From positions 186,001-250,000 of the forward strand of contig BBMW01000003.1 in the NCBI GenBank assembly GCA_000759755.1: a DNA stretch of 64,000 nt, read 5' to 3'. Position numbers and translations under genes: made by a program. The notes under the pieces are model-generated. The model had not been told where the DNA came from and did no database searches. It worked only from the letters and a program-made list of their open reading frames with translations. The DNA comes from Citrobacter werkmanii NBRC 105721. GTDB lineage: Bacteria; Pseudomonadota; Gammaproteobacteria; Enterobacterales; Enterobacteriaceae. Positions 9,326-19,023 of this stretch are shown piece by piece; the first letter of the stretch is position 1, and each line of letters opens with the position of its first letter.

Positions 9326-9826
9326 ATGTTTTTGTCTCAGGACGATTTTGTCACCGTCGTTCGTTCTACTCCGCTTGTCTCCATCGATTTGATTGTGGAA
9401 AACACGCAGGGCGAATTTCTTTTAGGTAAACGGCTGAACCGTCCCGCGCAAGGCTATTGGTTTGTACCTGGTGGCCGAGTACAGAAGGATGAGCCATTGA
9501 GTGCGGCCTTTGAACGGCTAACTGAAGGCGAATTGGGATTGCGATTACCGTTGTCCGCTGGCAAGTTTTATGGCGTCTGGCAACACTTCTATAACGACAA
9601 TTTCGCCAATGAGGAGTTTTCGACCCATTACGTGGTGCTCGGTTTTCGTCTGCAAGTACAGGAAAAAGACCTGTGTTTGCCCGACGCGCAGCACGAAGCA
9701 TACTGCTGGCTGGCGCCTGCGGTATTGTTGAGTAGCGAGAACGTTCATGAAAACAGTCGTGCCTATTTTCAAAATGATGCCAATCATGTCATTGGCTTAG
9801 AAACGAAGGATGTCAAATATGTCTGA
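9326..9826 (+). CDS. gmm: GDP-mannose mannosyl hydrolase (Nudix)
   Basis: Gmm hydrolyses GDP-mannose (and GDP-glucose) and is thought to adjust GDP-mannose supply. The 166-residue protein has a degenerate Nudix box ([20 protein letters not shown]) around residues 50-70, the variant form known for this family, preceded by GYWFVPGG. It follows fcl after two bases, and its end overlaps manC, so the three genes are probably translated together. Confidence 0.93.
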   Translation: MFLSQDDFVTVVRSTPLVSIDLIVENTQGEFLLGKRLNRPAQGYWFVPGGRVQKDEPLSAAFERLTEGELGLRLPLSAGKFYGVWQHFYNDNFANEEFSTHYVVLGFRLQVQEKDLCLPDAQHEAYCWLAPAVLLSSENVHENSRAYFQNDANHVIGLETKDVKYV

Positions 9827-11267
9827 TGTACCGTTAATCGCTGTCGTAATGGCTGGTGGTACGGGGAGTCGTCTTTGGCCTCTATCTAGGGAGCTTTATC
9901 CGAAACAATTTTTACAACTTTCGGGTGAACACTCCCTATTACAGACAACCTTACTTCGGCTGTCGAATCTTTCTTGTGAAACGCCATTAGTTATCACGAA
10001 TGAACAACATCGCTTTATTGTTGCTGAGCAGTTAAGACAGATAGATCAGTTACGCGATAATATCATTCTGGAACCGTGTGGACGCAATACTGCACCTGCA
10101 ATTGCGCTTTCAGCTTTTTCTGCGCTGAAGCGTAATGAGCAAGAGGATCCATTGCTATTGGTACTTGCTGCTGACCACATTATCACTAAAGAAAAAATCT
10201 TTTGTGATGCAATTCAGAAAGCAATACCAATTGCAGAAAATGGAAGTATTGTGACCTTCGGTATTGTGCCTGAATATGCTGAAACTGGTTATGGCTATAT
10301 AGAAAGAGATACTGATGTACTATCTCTTTCCAATGTTGCTGAAGGTGAGTTTTATCGTGTTAAGAATTTTGTTGAAAAACCCGATCGCCTAACCGCTGAA
10401 AAATATATTTCATCTGGAAATTATTTTTGGAATAGCGGTATGTTTATGTTTAAAGCATCGGCTTATTTAGAAGAGTTAAAGAAGTATAGACCAGATATCT
10501 ACAGTATCTGTGAGCAGGTAGTCTCTTCCTCTTATCGTGATCTTGATTTTATACGTTTACCAGAAGAAATATTCAAGGATTGCCCTGCTGAATCTATTGA
10601 TTTTGCCGTTATGGAAAAAACGGATCGTTGTATTGTTTGTCCAGTTGATATCGGTTGGAGCGATGTTGGCTCTTGGCAATCATTATGGGATATTAGTGAT
10701 AAAACACATACTGGCGATGTTTGCAAAGGAGATGTCCTGACATATAACACCAAGAATAATTATATTTATTCAGAGTCCGCACTGGTTGCAGCTGTTGGTG
10801 TTGAGGATGTCGTTATAGTTCAGACGAAAGATGCAATACTTGTTTCTAAGAAATCTGACGTTCAGGATGTCAAAAAGATAGTTGAAATGCTCAAGTCACA
10901 AGAACGGTCAGAATACATCGCACATCGTGAGGTATTTCGACCCTGGGGTAAATTTGATGCAATTGATCAAGGCGAACGATATAAAGTTAAGAAAATCATA
11001 GTCAAACCGGGTGAAGGGCTTTCTTTACGTATGCATCATCATCGGTCTGAACACTGGATTGTGCTTTCTGGGACGGCGAAAGTTACTCTTAATGATAAAA
11101 CGATGTTGGTCACTGCAAATGAATCAATTTATATCCCTCTTGGGGCCACGTATAGTCTAGAGAATCCAGGAATTATCCCCCTTAATCTCATTGAAGTAAG
11201 TTCAGGAGATTATTTAGGAGAGGATGACATCGTTCGGCAAAAAGAACGTTATAGAAAAGATGATTAG
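9819..11267 (+). CDS. manC: mannose-1-phosphate guanylyltransferase
   Basis: ManC makes GDP-mannose from mannose-1-phosphate and GTP. The N-terminal nucleotidyltransferase signature [16 protein letters not shown] is clear, followed by the FVEKPD block and a C-terminal cupin domain ([10 protein letters not shown], then [19 protein letters not shown]), the usual type II PMI/GMP architecture. The ATG at 9819 has GAAGGA at 9805-9810 at proper spacing; an in-frame ATG at 9810 would touch that sequence and add only three residues. The start overlaps gmm by eight bases. With manB it feeds gmd-fcl and possibly a mannosyltransferase. Confidence 0.96.
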   Translation: MSDVPLIAVVMAGGTGSRLWPLSRELYPKQFLQLSGEHSLLQTTLLRLSNLSCETPLVITNEQHRFIVAEQLRQIDQLRDNIILEPCGRNTAPAIALSAFSALKRNEQEDPLLLVLAADHIITKEKIFCDAIQKAIPIAENGSIVTFGIVPEYAETGYGYIERDTDVLSLSNVAEGEFYRVKNFVEKPDRLTAEKYISSGNYFWNSGMFMFKASAYLEELKKYRPDIYSICEQVVSSSYRDLDFIRLPEEIFKDCPAESIDFAVMEKTDRCIVCPVDIGWSDVGSWQSLWDISDKTHTGDVCKGDVLTYNTKNNYIYSESALVAAVGVEDVVIVQTKDAILVSKKSDVQDVKKIVEMLKSQERSEYIAHREVFRPWGKFDAIDQGERYKVKKIIVKPGEGLSLRMHHHRSEHWIVLSGTAKVTLNDKTMLVTANESIYIPLGATYSLENPGIIPLNLIEVSSGDYLGEDDIVRQKERYRKDD

Positions 11268-11270
11268 GGT

Positions 11271-12638
11271 ATGAAAAAATTAACCTGTTTCAAAGCCTAC
11301 GATATTCGCGGCAGGCTGGGCGAAGAGCTGAATGAAGATATTGCGTGGCGCATTGGCCGCGCTTACGGCGAGTTCCTGAAGCCAAAAACGATTGTCCTCG
11401 GCGGGGATGTGCGCCTGACCAGCGAGACGCTAAAGCTGGCGCTGGCGAAAGGACTGCAGGATGCAGGGGTGGATGTGCTGGATATTGGTATGTCGGGCAC
11501 CGAAGAGATTTATTTCGCCACTTTCCATCTTGGCGTTGATGGCGGTATCGAAGTGACCGCCAGCCATAATCCAATGGATTACAACGGCATGAAGCTGGTG
11601 CGGGAAGGGGCGCGGCCCATCAGTGGCGATACCGGTCTGCGCGACGTGCAGCGTCTGGCGGAAGCGAATAACTTCCCGGCGGTTGATGAGAGCAAACGTG
11701 GCCGTTACCAGCGGATTAATCCTCGCGATGCCTACATCGACCATCTGCTGGGTTACATCAATCCCGGCAACCTGAAACCGATGAAGCTGGTGCTCAATTC
11801 CGGCAACGGTGCGGCAGGTCCGGTGGTTGACGCCATTGAGGCCCGCTTTAAGGCGCTGGGCGTGCCGGTCGAGTTCATCAAAATTCACAACACGCCGGAT
11901 GGCAATTTCCCCAACGGTATTCCCAACCCTCTGCTGCCGGAATGCCGGGCTGACACGCGCAATGCGGTGATTGAACACGGCGCGGATATGGGGATTGCCT
12001 TCGACGGGGATTTTGACCGCTGCTTCCTGTTCGATGAAAAAGGCCAGTTCATTGAGGGGTACTACATTGTCGGCCTGCTGGCGGAAGCATTTCTGGAGAA
12101 GAATCCGGGGGCGAAAATTATCCACGACCCGCGCCTGTCCTGGAATACCGTGGATGTGGTGACGGCGGCTGGCGGTAAACCGGTGATGTCAAAAACCGGA
12201 CACGCGTTTATCAAAGAGCGTATGCGCCATGAAGATGCCATTTACGGCGGCGAGATGAGCGCGCATCACTATTTTCGCGACTTTGCTTACTGCGACAGCG
12301 GGATGATCCCGTGGCTGCTGGTGGCGGAACTGCTGTGCCTGAAAGGACAGTCGCTGGGTGAACTGGTCCGTGACCGGATGGCGGCATACCCGGCGAGTGG
12401 AGAAATAAACAGTACGCTGGCAGAGCCTGCAGCAGCGATTGCACGCGTGGAGCAGCACTTTTCCCGTGAGGCGCTGACGGTGGACAGAACGGATGGCATC
12501 AGCATGTCGTTTGTCGACTGGCGTTTCAATTTACGCTCTTCCAATACCGAACCGGTGGTGCGCCTGAACGTGGAATCGCGCGGCGATGAGCAACTTATGC
12601 GAAGTAAAACAGAAGAAATACTCAGAATTTTAAAGTAA
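11271..12638 (+). CDS. manB: phosphomannomutase
   Basis: ManB interconverts mannose-6-phosphate and mannose-1-phosphate. The 455-residue protein carries the phosphoserine loop [13 protein letters not shown], the metal loop DGDFDRCF, the sugar-binding [10 protein letters not shown] and the phosphate-binding [12 protein letters not shown] blocks in order. It starts three bases after manC. Its base composition is clearly richer in G+C than manC and the glycosyltransferase genes on either side and it closely resembles the colanic acid cpsG version, suggesting exchange with that paralogue. Function is secure. Confidence 0.96.
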   Translation: MKKLTCFKAYDIRGRLGEELNEDIAWRIGRAYGEFLKPKTIVLGGDVRLTSETLKLALAKGLQDAGVDVLDIGMSGTEEIYFATFHLGVDGGIEVTASHNPMDYNGMKLVREGARPISGDTGLRDVQRLAEANNFPAVDESKRGRYQRINPRDAYIDHLLGYINPGNLKPMKLVLNSGNGAAGPVVDAIEARFKALGVPVEFIKIHNTPDGNFPNGIPNPLLPECRADTRNAVIEHGADMGIAFDGDFDRCFLFDEKGQFIEGYYIVGLLAEAFLEKNPGAKIIHDPRLSWNTVDVVTAAGGKPVMSKTGHAFIKERMRHEDAIYGGEMSAHHYFRDFAYCDSGMIPWLLVAELLCLKGQSLGELVRDRMAAYPASGEINSTLAEPAAAIARVEQHFSREALTVDRTDGISMSFVDWRFNLRSSNTEPVVRLNVESRGDEQLMRSKTEEILRILK

Positions 12639-12649
12639 TGTTCAAGTAT

Positions 12650-12682
12650 AAGGCTGTGTCGAAATCATAGCCTTTGTTTTTT
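12650..12682 (+). terminator. putative intrinsic terminator after manB
   Basis: AAGGCTGTG at 12650-12658 can pair with CATAGCCTT at 12666-12674 (one G-U pair) around a seven-base loop, followed by TGTTTTTTTT. This is a credible rho-independent terminator inside the O-antigen cluster, 32 bases before the next glycosyltransferase gene. It may only reduce readthrough. Confidence 0.45.
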
Positions 12683-12714
12683 TTAAGGTTTCATCAGATG
12701 GATTATTTCTTAGG

Positions 12715-13527
12715 ATGAATCATAGCATAGCAATAATTCTGAGTGTTTATAATTCAGAAAAACCAGATTATTTGCATCAAAGTCTTTCTAGCCTTTTCTC
12801 TCAAACTATGAAAGCAGATATTTACCTCTATATTGATGGGAGGGTTAATAAGTCTCTTGAAAGTGTGATCGAGAGTTTTGAAACTGAACCTAATTTCTAT
12901 GTTGTGCGTGGAGAAGAAAATAAGGGGCTGGCTTTTGCGCTGAATACACTTATCGATGTGGCTTTAATTCGAGGTTATCGATATATTGCAAGGATGGATA
13001 CGGATGATGTCTCACGCTTAAACCGTATCGAAATACAGTTTAGGTTCATGGAGGAAAGACCTGATATTGACGTACTGGGCGGATATTGCCATGAATTTGG
13101 TAGTGAGTACGCACTTGAATTGAAGAAAGTACCGCTCGAACATGATGATCTTAAAACATACAGTATAATCCGTTGCCCATTTATACATCCAACGGTGATG
13201 TTTAGAAGTTCAGTTTTCAAAGATGGGATTCGTTACCCTTTAGATACAAAATTTACTGAGGATATGGCGTTGTGGTTTTGCCTCCTTGAAAAAGGATATC
13301 GTTTTCATAATATCCCTGAGGTGTTGCTGGACTACAGGCTTAATGATAGCACTTTTTCAAGACGAAGAGGAATTGGGAAAGCAATAAGTGAGTTCTCTGT
13401 TCGCTTCAAGTATATGTTTAAACTAAAAGAGGCTAGTTTTAAGAGGTTTATTATTCTGATTATTAAATTCTTTTTTCATGTTTTACCTTTGTTTTTAATT
13501 CGCTATGCTTATAAAAGACATCGCTGA
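12715..13527 (+). CDS. glycosyltransferase family 2
   Basis: The 270-residue protein opens with IAIILSVYNSEKPDYLHQSL, the standard GT2 nucleotide-binding start, and has the DxD-type motif ARMDTDDVSRLNRIE near residue 95, with ENKGLAFALNTLI before it and FTEDMALWFCLL later as the acceptor-side ED motif. The hydrophobic C-terminus (about residues 242-262) suggests membrane attachment. The base composition is AT-rich like the upstream glycosyltransferases and unlike manB. It should add one O-unit sugar; a beta-linked hexose is usual for this type but not demonstrated here. Confidence 0.85.
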   Translation: MNHSIAIILSVYNSEKPDYLHQSLSSLFSQTMKADIYLYIDGRVNKSLESVIESFETEPNFYVVRGEENKGLAFALNTLIDVALIRGYRYIARMDTDDVSRLNRIEIQFRFMEERPDIDVLGGYCHEFGSEYALELKKVPLEHDDLKTYSIIRCPFIHPTVMFRSSVFKDGIRYPLDTKFTEDMALWFCLLEKGYRFHNIPEVLLDYRLNDSTFSRRRGIGKAISEFSVRFKYMFKLKEASFKRFIILIIKFFFHVLPLFLIRYAYKRHR

Positions 13528-13569
13528 GTCTGTGATGGATATAAAAATTTATAAAATGAAGATTGTAAA

Positions 13570-14613
13570 ATGAAAAGTATAGAACATCGAAATAATTGTT
13601 TTGATATAATTAGATTGTTTGCAGCAATTACTGTCATTATCTCCCATCAATACTCTCTTTCTGGGATGTCTGAGCCAATTTTTCTTGGCATGAGTACCTA
13701 CGGAGGTGTGGCGGTTATTGTTTTTTTTGCTATCTCGGGGTTCTTGATTTCCAAATCTTGCATGAGAAGTAAAGGGTTTGTTTCATATATGTTAAAGCGT
13801 GCAAGGAGAATATTCCCAGCGTTATTGCCATGCGCGATTTTTATGTATCTAGTGTTAGGTGTGTACTTAAAGTGGGGAGACTTATCTTCTTATATTAATA
13901 TATCAATTCTGAAAAATATTATTAGCGTTGTAACCATCCAGGGTGCACCGCCTCACACAGGTATATTTGAGGGTTTTATTCACCCATACTCTCTTAACGA
14001 TAGTTTATGGACATTACCACTTGAGTTTTTATGTTATCTTCTTTTGGGGATGGTGTTTTTTTTATTTAAAAATTCTTTAAAAGCAATGTTGATTGCTTTC
14101 GTAGTGCTCTTTATTATATCTATTTATTTACTTTTCAACAAAACAGCAATAGTTTTTTTTGGTGTGGTTTTACAAGCGTTCCCGGTGAGAGCTTTATCCT
14201 TTTTTACTGGAGCTATAATGGCTCTCACGATAAATTATTGGAGTGATAAAAAAACAAAGCAATATATATTAATAATATCATTTACTATTCTTTTTTCTGT
14301 CGCTTATAAAAATGAAATTAATGTGTTGGGGTATGTTTTATTATCAACAATTACGATAGTTATTGGCTGTTCATTTAAAGATAGAATAATTTCTGGTCGA
14401 TTTGATTATTCATATGGGATATATATATATTCTTTCCCTGTCCAACAATTTATTATAAATAAATTTCACTTTGAATTTTATTTCGGGATGTTTGTTAGTA
14501 TCATTGTGTCACTTTTTTTTGGATTCCTTTCATGGCATTTTGTTGAGTCGAAATTTGTTAAAGTGAATAAATCATATGTGAAAAAACATGATGTGTTGGG
14601 GCAGAGCACTTAA
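13570..14613 (+). CDS. acyltransferase family 3 membrane protein (O-acetyltransferase-like)
   Basis: The 347-residue protein has about ten membrane segments and the acyltransferase-3 start NNCFDIIRLFAAITVIISHQ, with the catalytic-type histidine in ISHQ, followed by FFAISGFLIS and MLKRARRIFPALLP, both signatures of the OafA/Oac/ExoZ family. These proteins O-acetylate surface polysaccharides using acetyl-CoA. No C-terminal SGNH domain is present. It is the last O-antigen gene before gnd, so it likely modifies the O unit or finished chain. Confidence 0.85.
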   Translation: MKSIEHRNNCFDIIRLFAAITVIISHQYSLSGMSEPIFLGMSTYGGVAVIVFFAISGFLISKSCMRSKGFVSYMLKRARRIFPALLPCAIFMYLVLGVYLKWGDLSSYINISILKNIISVVTIQGAPPHTGIFEGFIHPYSLNDSLWTLPLEFLCYLLLGMVFFLFKNSLKAMLIAFVVLFIISIYLLFNKTAIVFFGVVLQAFPVRALSFFTGAIMALTINYWSDKKTKQYILIISFTILFSVAYKNEINVLGYVLLSTITIVIGCSFKDRIISGRFDYSYGIYIYSFPVQQFIINKFHFEFYFGMFVSIIVSLFFGFLSWHFVESKFVKVNKSYVKKHDVLGQST

Positions 14614-14690
14614 TACTTACTTAATATAGTATTTAGTTTGCTTCTATCATTTTATATCTGAGTTGAGTTAACATCTAAGCCACATTCAAG

Positions 14691-14709
14691 CCGCGCATAT
14701 GTCGCGCGG
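14691..14709 (+). promoter_or_regulatory. gnd leader hairpin
   Basis: CCGCGC at 14691-14696 pairs with GCGCGG at 14704-14709, giving a GC-rich hairpin in the untranslated leader 25 bases before gnd. A leader of this kind is characteristic of enteric gnd genes. The U-run of a terminator is absent. Confidence 0.5.
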
Positions 14710-14734
14710 TGACCACACCTGACAGGAGTATGTA

Positions 14735-16141
14735 ATGTCCAAGCAACAGATCGGCGTCGTCGGTATGGCAGTGATGGGGCGCAACCTGGCGCTCAACATC
14801 GAAAGCCGTGGTTATACCGTCTCCATCTTCAACCGTTCCCGCGAAAAAACTGAAGAAGTTGTTGCCGAGAACCCGGGTAAGAAACTGGTTCCTTATTACA
14901 CGGTGAAAGAGTTCGTCGAGTCTCTTGAAACCCCGCGTCGTATCCTGTTAATGGTGAAAGCGGGCGCTGGCACCGATGCTGCTATCGATTCCCTGAAGCC
15001 GTACCTTGATAAAGGCGACATCATCATTGATGGCGGCAACACCTTCTTCCAGGACACCATTCGTCGTAATCGCGAACTGTCTGCTGAAGGCTTTAACTTC
15101 ATCGGTACCGGTGTTTCCGGCGGTGAAGAGGGGGCCCTTAAAGGTCCTTCCATCATGCCTGGTGGCCAGAAAGAAGCGTATGAGCTGGTTGCGCCGATCC
15201 TGACTAAAATCGCAGCCGTTGCCGAAGATGGTGAGCCTTGTGTGACCTATATCGGCGCTGACGGCGCAGGTCATTACGTGAAAATGGTTCACAACGGTAT
15301 TGAATACGGTGACATGCAGCTGATCGCTGAAGCCTATTCTCTGCTGAAAGGCGGTCTGAACCTGTCTAACGAAGAACTGGCTACCACCTTCACCGAGTGG
15401 AACGAAGGTGAGCTGAGCAGCTACCTGATCGACATCACCAAAGACATCTTCACCAAAAAAGATGAAGAAGGTAAATACCTGGTTGACGTGATTTTGGATG
15501 AAGCAGCGAACAAAGGCACCGGTAAATGGACCAGCCAGAGCTCTCTGGATCTGGGCGAACCGCTGTCGCTGATCACCGAGTCTGTATTCGCGCGCTACAT
15601 CTCTTCTCTGAAAGACCAGCGTGTTGCAGCATCTAAAGTACTGTCTGGCCCGCAGACTAAGCTGGCTGGCGATAAAGCGGAGTTTGTTGAAAAAGTACGT
15701 CGCGCGCTGTATCTGGGCAAAATCGTCTCCTACGCGCAGGGCTTCTCTCAACTGCGTGCTGCGTCTGATGAGTACAACTGGGATCTGAACTACGGCGAAA
15801 TCGCGAAGATCTTCCGCGCAGGATGCATCATTCGTGCACAGTTCCTGCAGAAAATCACAGACGCGTACGCTGAAAACAAAGGCATTGCCAACCTGCTGCT
15901 GGCACCGTACTTTAAAAACATCGCCGACGAGTACCAGCAGGCGTTGCGTGATGTCGTGGCCTACGCGGTGCAGAATGGTATTCCGGTACCGACATTCTCC
16001 GCTGCTGTAGCCTACTACGACAGCTACCGTTCTGAGGTACTGCCGGCGAACCTGATTCAGGCTCAGCGTGACTACTTCGGTGCGCACACCTATAAACGTA
16101 CTGATAAAGAAGGTGTGTTCCATACCGAATGGCTGGATTAA
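14735..16141 (+). CDS. gnd: 6-phosphogluconate dehydrogenase, decarboxylating
   Basis: Gnd oxidises 6-phosphogluconate to ribulose-5-phosphate with NADP in the pentose phosphate pathway. The 468-residue length is exact for the enteric enzyme. The Rossmann motif [14 protein letters not shown] lies at the start, the catalytic [19 protein letters not shown] block near residue 127 and the lysine-containing [17 protein letters not shown] near 182. A clear AGGAGT ribosome site precedes the ATG. This housekeeping gene borders the O-antigen cluster. Codon use is that of a highly expressed gene. A long open frame on the opposite strand is a by-product of that codon bias. Confidence 0.99.
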   Translation: MSKQQIGVVGMAVMGRNLALNIESRGYTVSIFNRSREKTEEVVAENPGKKLVPYYTVKEFVESLETPRRILLMVKAGAGTDAAIDSLKPYLDKGDIIIDGGNTFFQDTIRRNRELSAEGFNFIGTGVSGGEEGALKGPSIMPGGQKEAYELVAPILTKIAAVAEDGEPCVTYIGADGAGHYVKMVHNGIEYGDMQLIAEAYSLLKGGLNLSNEELATTFTEWNEGELSSYLIDITKDIFTKKDEEGKYLVDVILDEAANKGTGKWTSQSSLDLGEPLSLITESVFARYISSLKDQRVAASKVLSGPQTKLAGDKAEFVEKVRRALYLGKIVSYAQGFSQLRAASDEYNWDLNYGEIAKIFRAGCIIRAQFLQKITDAYAENKGIANLLLAPYFKNIADEYQQALRDVVAYAVQNGIPVPTFSAAVAYYDSYRSEVLPANLIQAQRDYFGAHTYKRTDKEGVFHTEWLD

Positions 16142-16166
16142 TCTGAAATAGCCAGCTACTAAAGCC

Positions 16167-16196
16167 AGGCCCGGAGCGCTCCTCCGGGCTTTTTTA
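16167..16196 (+). terminator. gnd intrinsic terminator
   Basis: GCCCGGAG at 16169-16176 pairs with CTCCGGGC at 16182-16189 around a five-base loop and is followed by TTTTTT, a textbook rho-independent terminator 28 bases after gnd. Confidence 0.9.
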
Positions 16197-16252
16197 TTGA
16201 GCAAAACAGTATGTATCGGGAGCGTAAGTACGGGGATTGAGCGGAATAGCGA

Positions 16253-16258
16253 TATAAT
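16253..16258 (+). promoter_or_regulatory. possible -10 element of ugd promoter
   Basis: A perfect TATAAT lies in the 243-base gap between gnd and ugd, about 127 bases before the ugd ATG. No good -35 hexamer stands 16-18 bases upstream, which would fit an activator-dependent promoter. This is a motif match only. Confidence 0.3.
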
Positions 16259-16384
16259 ATAGGTATTCCAGCTTACTGTCCCGCCTTGACAGTTCAGCGA
16301 TATCAGAGGTAAAAACCTAACAGTTGTTTCGATTGTTGCGAAATGTATTCTCTCAAAACGTTTAACCAAAAGAAGTCAGATCAA

Positions 16385-17551
16385 ATGAAAATAACTATTT
16401 CAGGAACAGGTTATGTCGGTCTTTCAAACGGTATTTTGATTGCCCAAAATCACGAAGTAGTCGCGCTGGACATTGTGCAGGCTAAAGTGGATATGCTTAA
16501 CAGGAAGCAATCCCCCATTGTTGATAAAGAGATAGAAGAGTATCTATTAACGAAAAATCTTAATTTTCGCGCAACAACCGACAAGCAAGATGCTTACAAA
16601 AATGCCGATTATGTCATTATAGCTACACCGACCGATTACGATCCTAAAACCAACTATTTTAATACCTCTAGCGTGGAGTCAGTCATCCGTGATGTGTTGG
16701 AAGTGAATCCACAGGCAGTGATGATTATTAAATCAACCATCCCGGTTGGTTTTACCCAGTCAATTAAAGAACGTTTGGGAACAGATAATATCATTTTCTC
16801 GCCGGAGTTCTTGCGAGAAGGGAAAGCGCTTTATGACAACCTTCATCCATCACGTATTGTGATTGGCGAGTGTTCTGAACGAGCTAAACGATTTGCAGCG
16901 TTATTGCAGGAAGGCGCAGTAAAACAAAACATTCCAACGCTATTTACAGACTCCACTGAAGCTGAAGCAATTAAGCTTTTTGCTAATACTTATCTAGCTA
17001 TGCGTGTAGCATATTTTAATGAGTTAGACAGCTACGCTGAGAGCTTAGGTCTAAATGCCCGGCAAATTATTGAGGGTGTATGTCTGGATCCGCGTATTGG
17101 TAATCATTACAACAATCCATCCTTTGGCTACGGTGGCTACTGCTTACCGAAAGATACCAAGCAACTGCTGGCCAACTACGAATCGGTGCCGAATAACATC
17201 ATCGGTGCAATCGTTGATGCTAATCGTACGCGTAAAGACTTTATTGCTGACTCTATCCTCGCGCGCAAGCCGAAGGTGGTGGGCGTATACCGCCTGATCA
17301 TGAAGTCTGGCTCGGATAACTTCCGCGCCTCCTCTATTCAGGGGATCATGAAGCGTATTAAGGCCAAGGGCGTACCCGTTATTATTTATGAACCCGTCAT
17401 GGAAGAGGATGAATTTTTCCACTCTCGGGTAATCCGCGATCTTAACGCGTTCAAAAATGAAGCGGATGTTATTATTTCTAATCGTATGACGTCAGAATTG
17501 GCTGATGTTGCAGAAAAAGTGTATACCCGCGATTTGTTCGGCAGTGATTAA
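16385..17551 (+). CDS. ugd: UDP-glucose 6-dehydrogenase
   Basis: Ugd makes UDP-glucuronate from UDP-glucose, a precursor for colanic acid, aminoarabinose and capsules. Translation from the ATG at 16385 gives 388 residues and places the Rossmann motif [13 protein letters not shown] at the N-terminus, as in the family; an upstream frame from 16343 adds 14 non-conserved residues. The catalytic cysteine block [16 protein letters not shown] and the EFLREG motif are present. It converges with a UDP-glucuronate epimerase-like gene across a shared terminator. Confidence 0.97.
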   Translation: MKITISGTGYVGLSNGILIAQNHEVVALDIVQAKVDMLNRKQSPIVDKEIEEYLLTKNLNFRATTDKQDAYKNADYVIIATPTDYDPKTNYFNTSSVESVIRDVLEVNPQAVMIIKSTIPVGFTQSIKERLGTDNIIFSPEFLREGKALYDNLHPSRIVIGECSERAKRFAALLQEGAVKQNIPTLFTDSTEAEAIKLFANTYLAMRVAYFNELDSYAESLGLNARQIIEGVCLDPRIGNHYNNPSFGYGGYCLPKDTKQLLANYESVPNNIIGAIVDANRTRKDFIADSILARKPKVVGVYRLIMKSGSDNFRASSIQGIMKRIKAKGVPVIIYEPVMEEDEFFHSRVIRDLNAFKNEADVIISNRMTSELADVAEKVYTRDLFGSD

Positions 17552-17565
17552 TTACTATCTTCTCT

Positions 17566-17591
17566 AAAAAGGCCTTATTAAAGGCCTTTTT
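17566..17591. terminator. bidirectional terminator between ugd and epimerase gene
   Basis: AAAAAGGCCTT at 17566-17576 and AAGGCCTTTTT at 17581-17591 form an 11-bp stem with a four-base loop. A-run and U-run on the two sides let it end transcription from both convergent genes. Confidence 0.9.
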
Positions 17592-17610
17592 ACATTAAAC
17601 AGGTTAGTAA

Positions 17611-18615
17611 TTAAACGTTGTAGAAGTTACGATACCAGTCAACAAAGTTCTTAACCCCATCTTTAACCGTAGTTTCAGGTTTAAATCCAATAACATCATA
17701 CAGTGCTTTAGTATCCGCGCTGGTTTCCAGTACATCACCGGGCTGTAGCGGTAGCATATTTTTCGTAGCTTCTATACCCAGCGCATCTTCCAGCGCCTTG
17801 ATATAATCCATCAGTTCTACCGGTGCACTATTGCCGATATTGTAGACGCACCAGGGGGCAATGCTGGCTGCAGGTGTACCGGTTTCAACAGTCCAGTGGG
17901 CGTTTGCTTGCGGAATAACATCCTGCAGGCGAATGATTGCTTCTGCGATATCATCAATATAGGTAAAGTCACGCTTCATTTTGCCGTAGTTATAGACGTC
18001 AATACTTTTCCCTTCCAGCATCGCTTTGGTGAACTTGAACAACGCCATATCCGGGCGGCCCCAAGGACCGTACACGGTAAAGAAACGCAGGCCTGTGGTG
18101 GGTAATCCGTACAGATGGGAATAGGTATGGGCCATCAGCTCATTGGCTTTTTTGGTTGCCGCATACAGGGATACGGGGTGATCGACGGAATCATCCGTTG
18201 AAAAGGGCATTTTGCGATTCAGACCATATACCGAGCTGGAAGAGGCATAGAGTAAATGCTGAATTTTATTATGCCGACAACCTTCCAGTATGTTCAGAAA
18301 ACCTGTGAGATTTGAGTCTGCGTAAGCGTGCGGATTTTCGATTGAATAACGTACGCCAGCCTGTGCGGCGAGATGAATTACACGATCAACGTGCTCGGAT
18401 GTGAAGAGTGCTGACATGCCTTCCCGGTCAGCTAAATCAATCTTATGAAAATGGAAATCGGGGTGTACCAGCAGCTCCAGACGGGCCTGCTTAAGGCTCA
18501 CGTCGTAGTAATCGTTCAGATTATCGATACCGACGACTTGATGGCCAGCCTCAAGGAGGCGTTTGCTAACATGGAAGCCGATGAAACCAGCGGCCCCCGT
18601 AACCAGGTATTTCAT
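17611..18615 (-). CDS. NAD-dependent nucleotide-sugar epimerase, probable UDP-glucuronate 4-epimerase
   Basis: The 334-residue protein is an extended short-chain dehydrogenase: [20 protein letters not shown] at the N-terminus binds NAD, and YASSSSVYG with [13 protein letters not shown] forms the S/YxxxK catalytic set. The insert [20 protein letters not shown] and [12 protein letters not shown] are typical of the UDP-glucuronate 4-epimerase group, which makes UDP-galacturonate. The neighbouring ugd makes the substrate, supporting this reading. It is convergent with ugd and divergent from wzz. The gene symbol varies between species (uge, gla), so none is given. UDP-glucose 4-epimerase is less likely given the context. 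Confidence 0.8.
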   Translation of the reverse strand: MKYLVTGAAGFIGFHVSKRLLEAGHQVVGIDNLNDYYDVSLKQARLELLVHPDFHFHKIDLADREGMSALFTSEHVDRVIHLAAQAGVRYSIENPHAYADSNLTGFLNILEGCRHNKIQHLLYASSSSVYGLNRKMPFSTDDSVDHPVSLYAATKKANELMAHTYSHLYGLPTTGLRFFTVYGPWGRPDMALFKFTKAMLEGKSIDVYNYGKMKRDFTYIDDIAEAIIRLQDVIPQANAHWTVETGTPAASIAPWCVYNIGNSAPVELMDYIKALEDALGIEATKNMLPLQPGDVLETSADTKALYDVIGFKPETTVKDGVKNFVDWYRNFYNV

Positions 18616-19023
18616 GTTCGTTCCTCTTTTCGGCTAAAAAGCAGCCAGACACCAGCGAATATTGCTAAAAATGGGATGATACCGATAGATGGCTAAAAAG
18701 CTAATTGTTATCTCTTTTTACTCTTGTCGTTTTACTGATTAGAATGCAAATATTCATGGCGTGAATTTTATGCAGTGACAATGAAAAGTAGACTATATCG
18801 ACTGTCTGGCATGGGACCCGTTGAGTGAAATAATTTACTCAGGAGGAGGCTTGTGTATTGACACTGCTGTTTGACCTTTTTCCTTCTTCAGTAGTGATTG
18901 AAATACCAATCAAATTCTCTCAAACAATTTGATTTTTTTATCATTAATCCTATGGCATTGCCTCAAATAATAGCTAAACTAATTCGAGTTTAAGTCTTTC
19001 CTCATTCAGAGTTTAGGGTATTT
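18616..19023. other. intergenic region between epimerase gene and wzz
   Basis: This 408-base AT-rich gap must carry the promoters of the divergent epimerase gene and wzz. Visible in it are GCTAAAAA repeated three times at about 18633-18699, a very strong AGGAGGAGG at 18841-18849 followed by a seven-codon open frame (TTG at 18851, stop at 18872-18874), and a hairpin ATCAAATT/AATTTGAT at 18909-18933 followed by TTTTTTA. No complete sigma-70 promoter could be placed with confidence. No larger gene is present. Confidence 0.5.

Noticed and set aside
11430-12125. 231-codon open frame on the - strand opposite manB
   Set aside because: Antisense shadow of a GC-rich conserved gene; no family features.
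14948-16369. 473-codon open frame on the - strand opposite gnd
   Set aside because: It mirrors gnd, whose strong codon bias keeps the antisense frame open. Its protein has no recognisable domain and no ribosome site or operon context.
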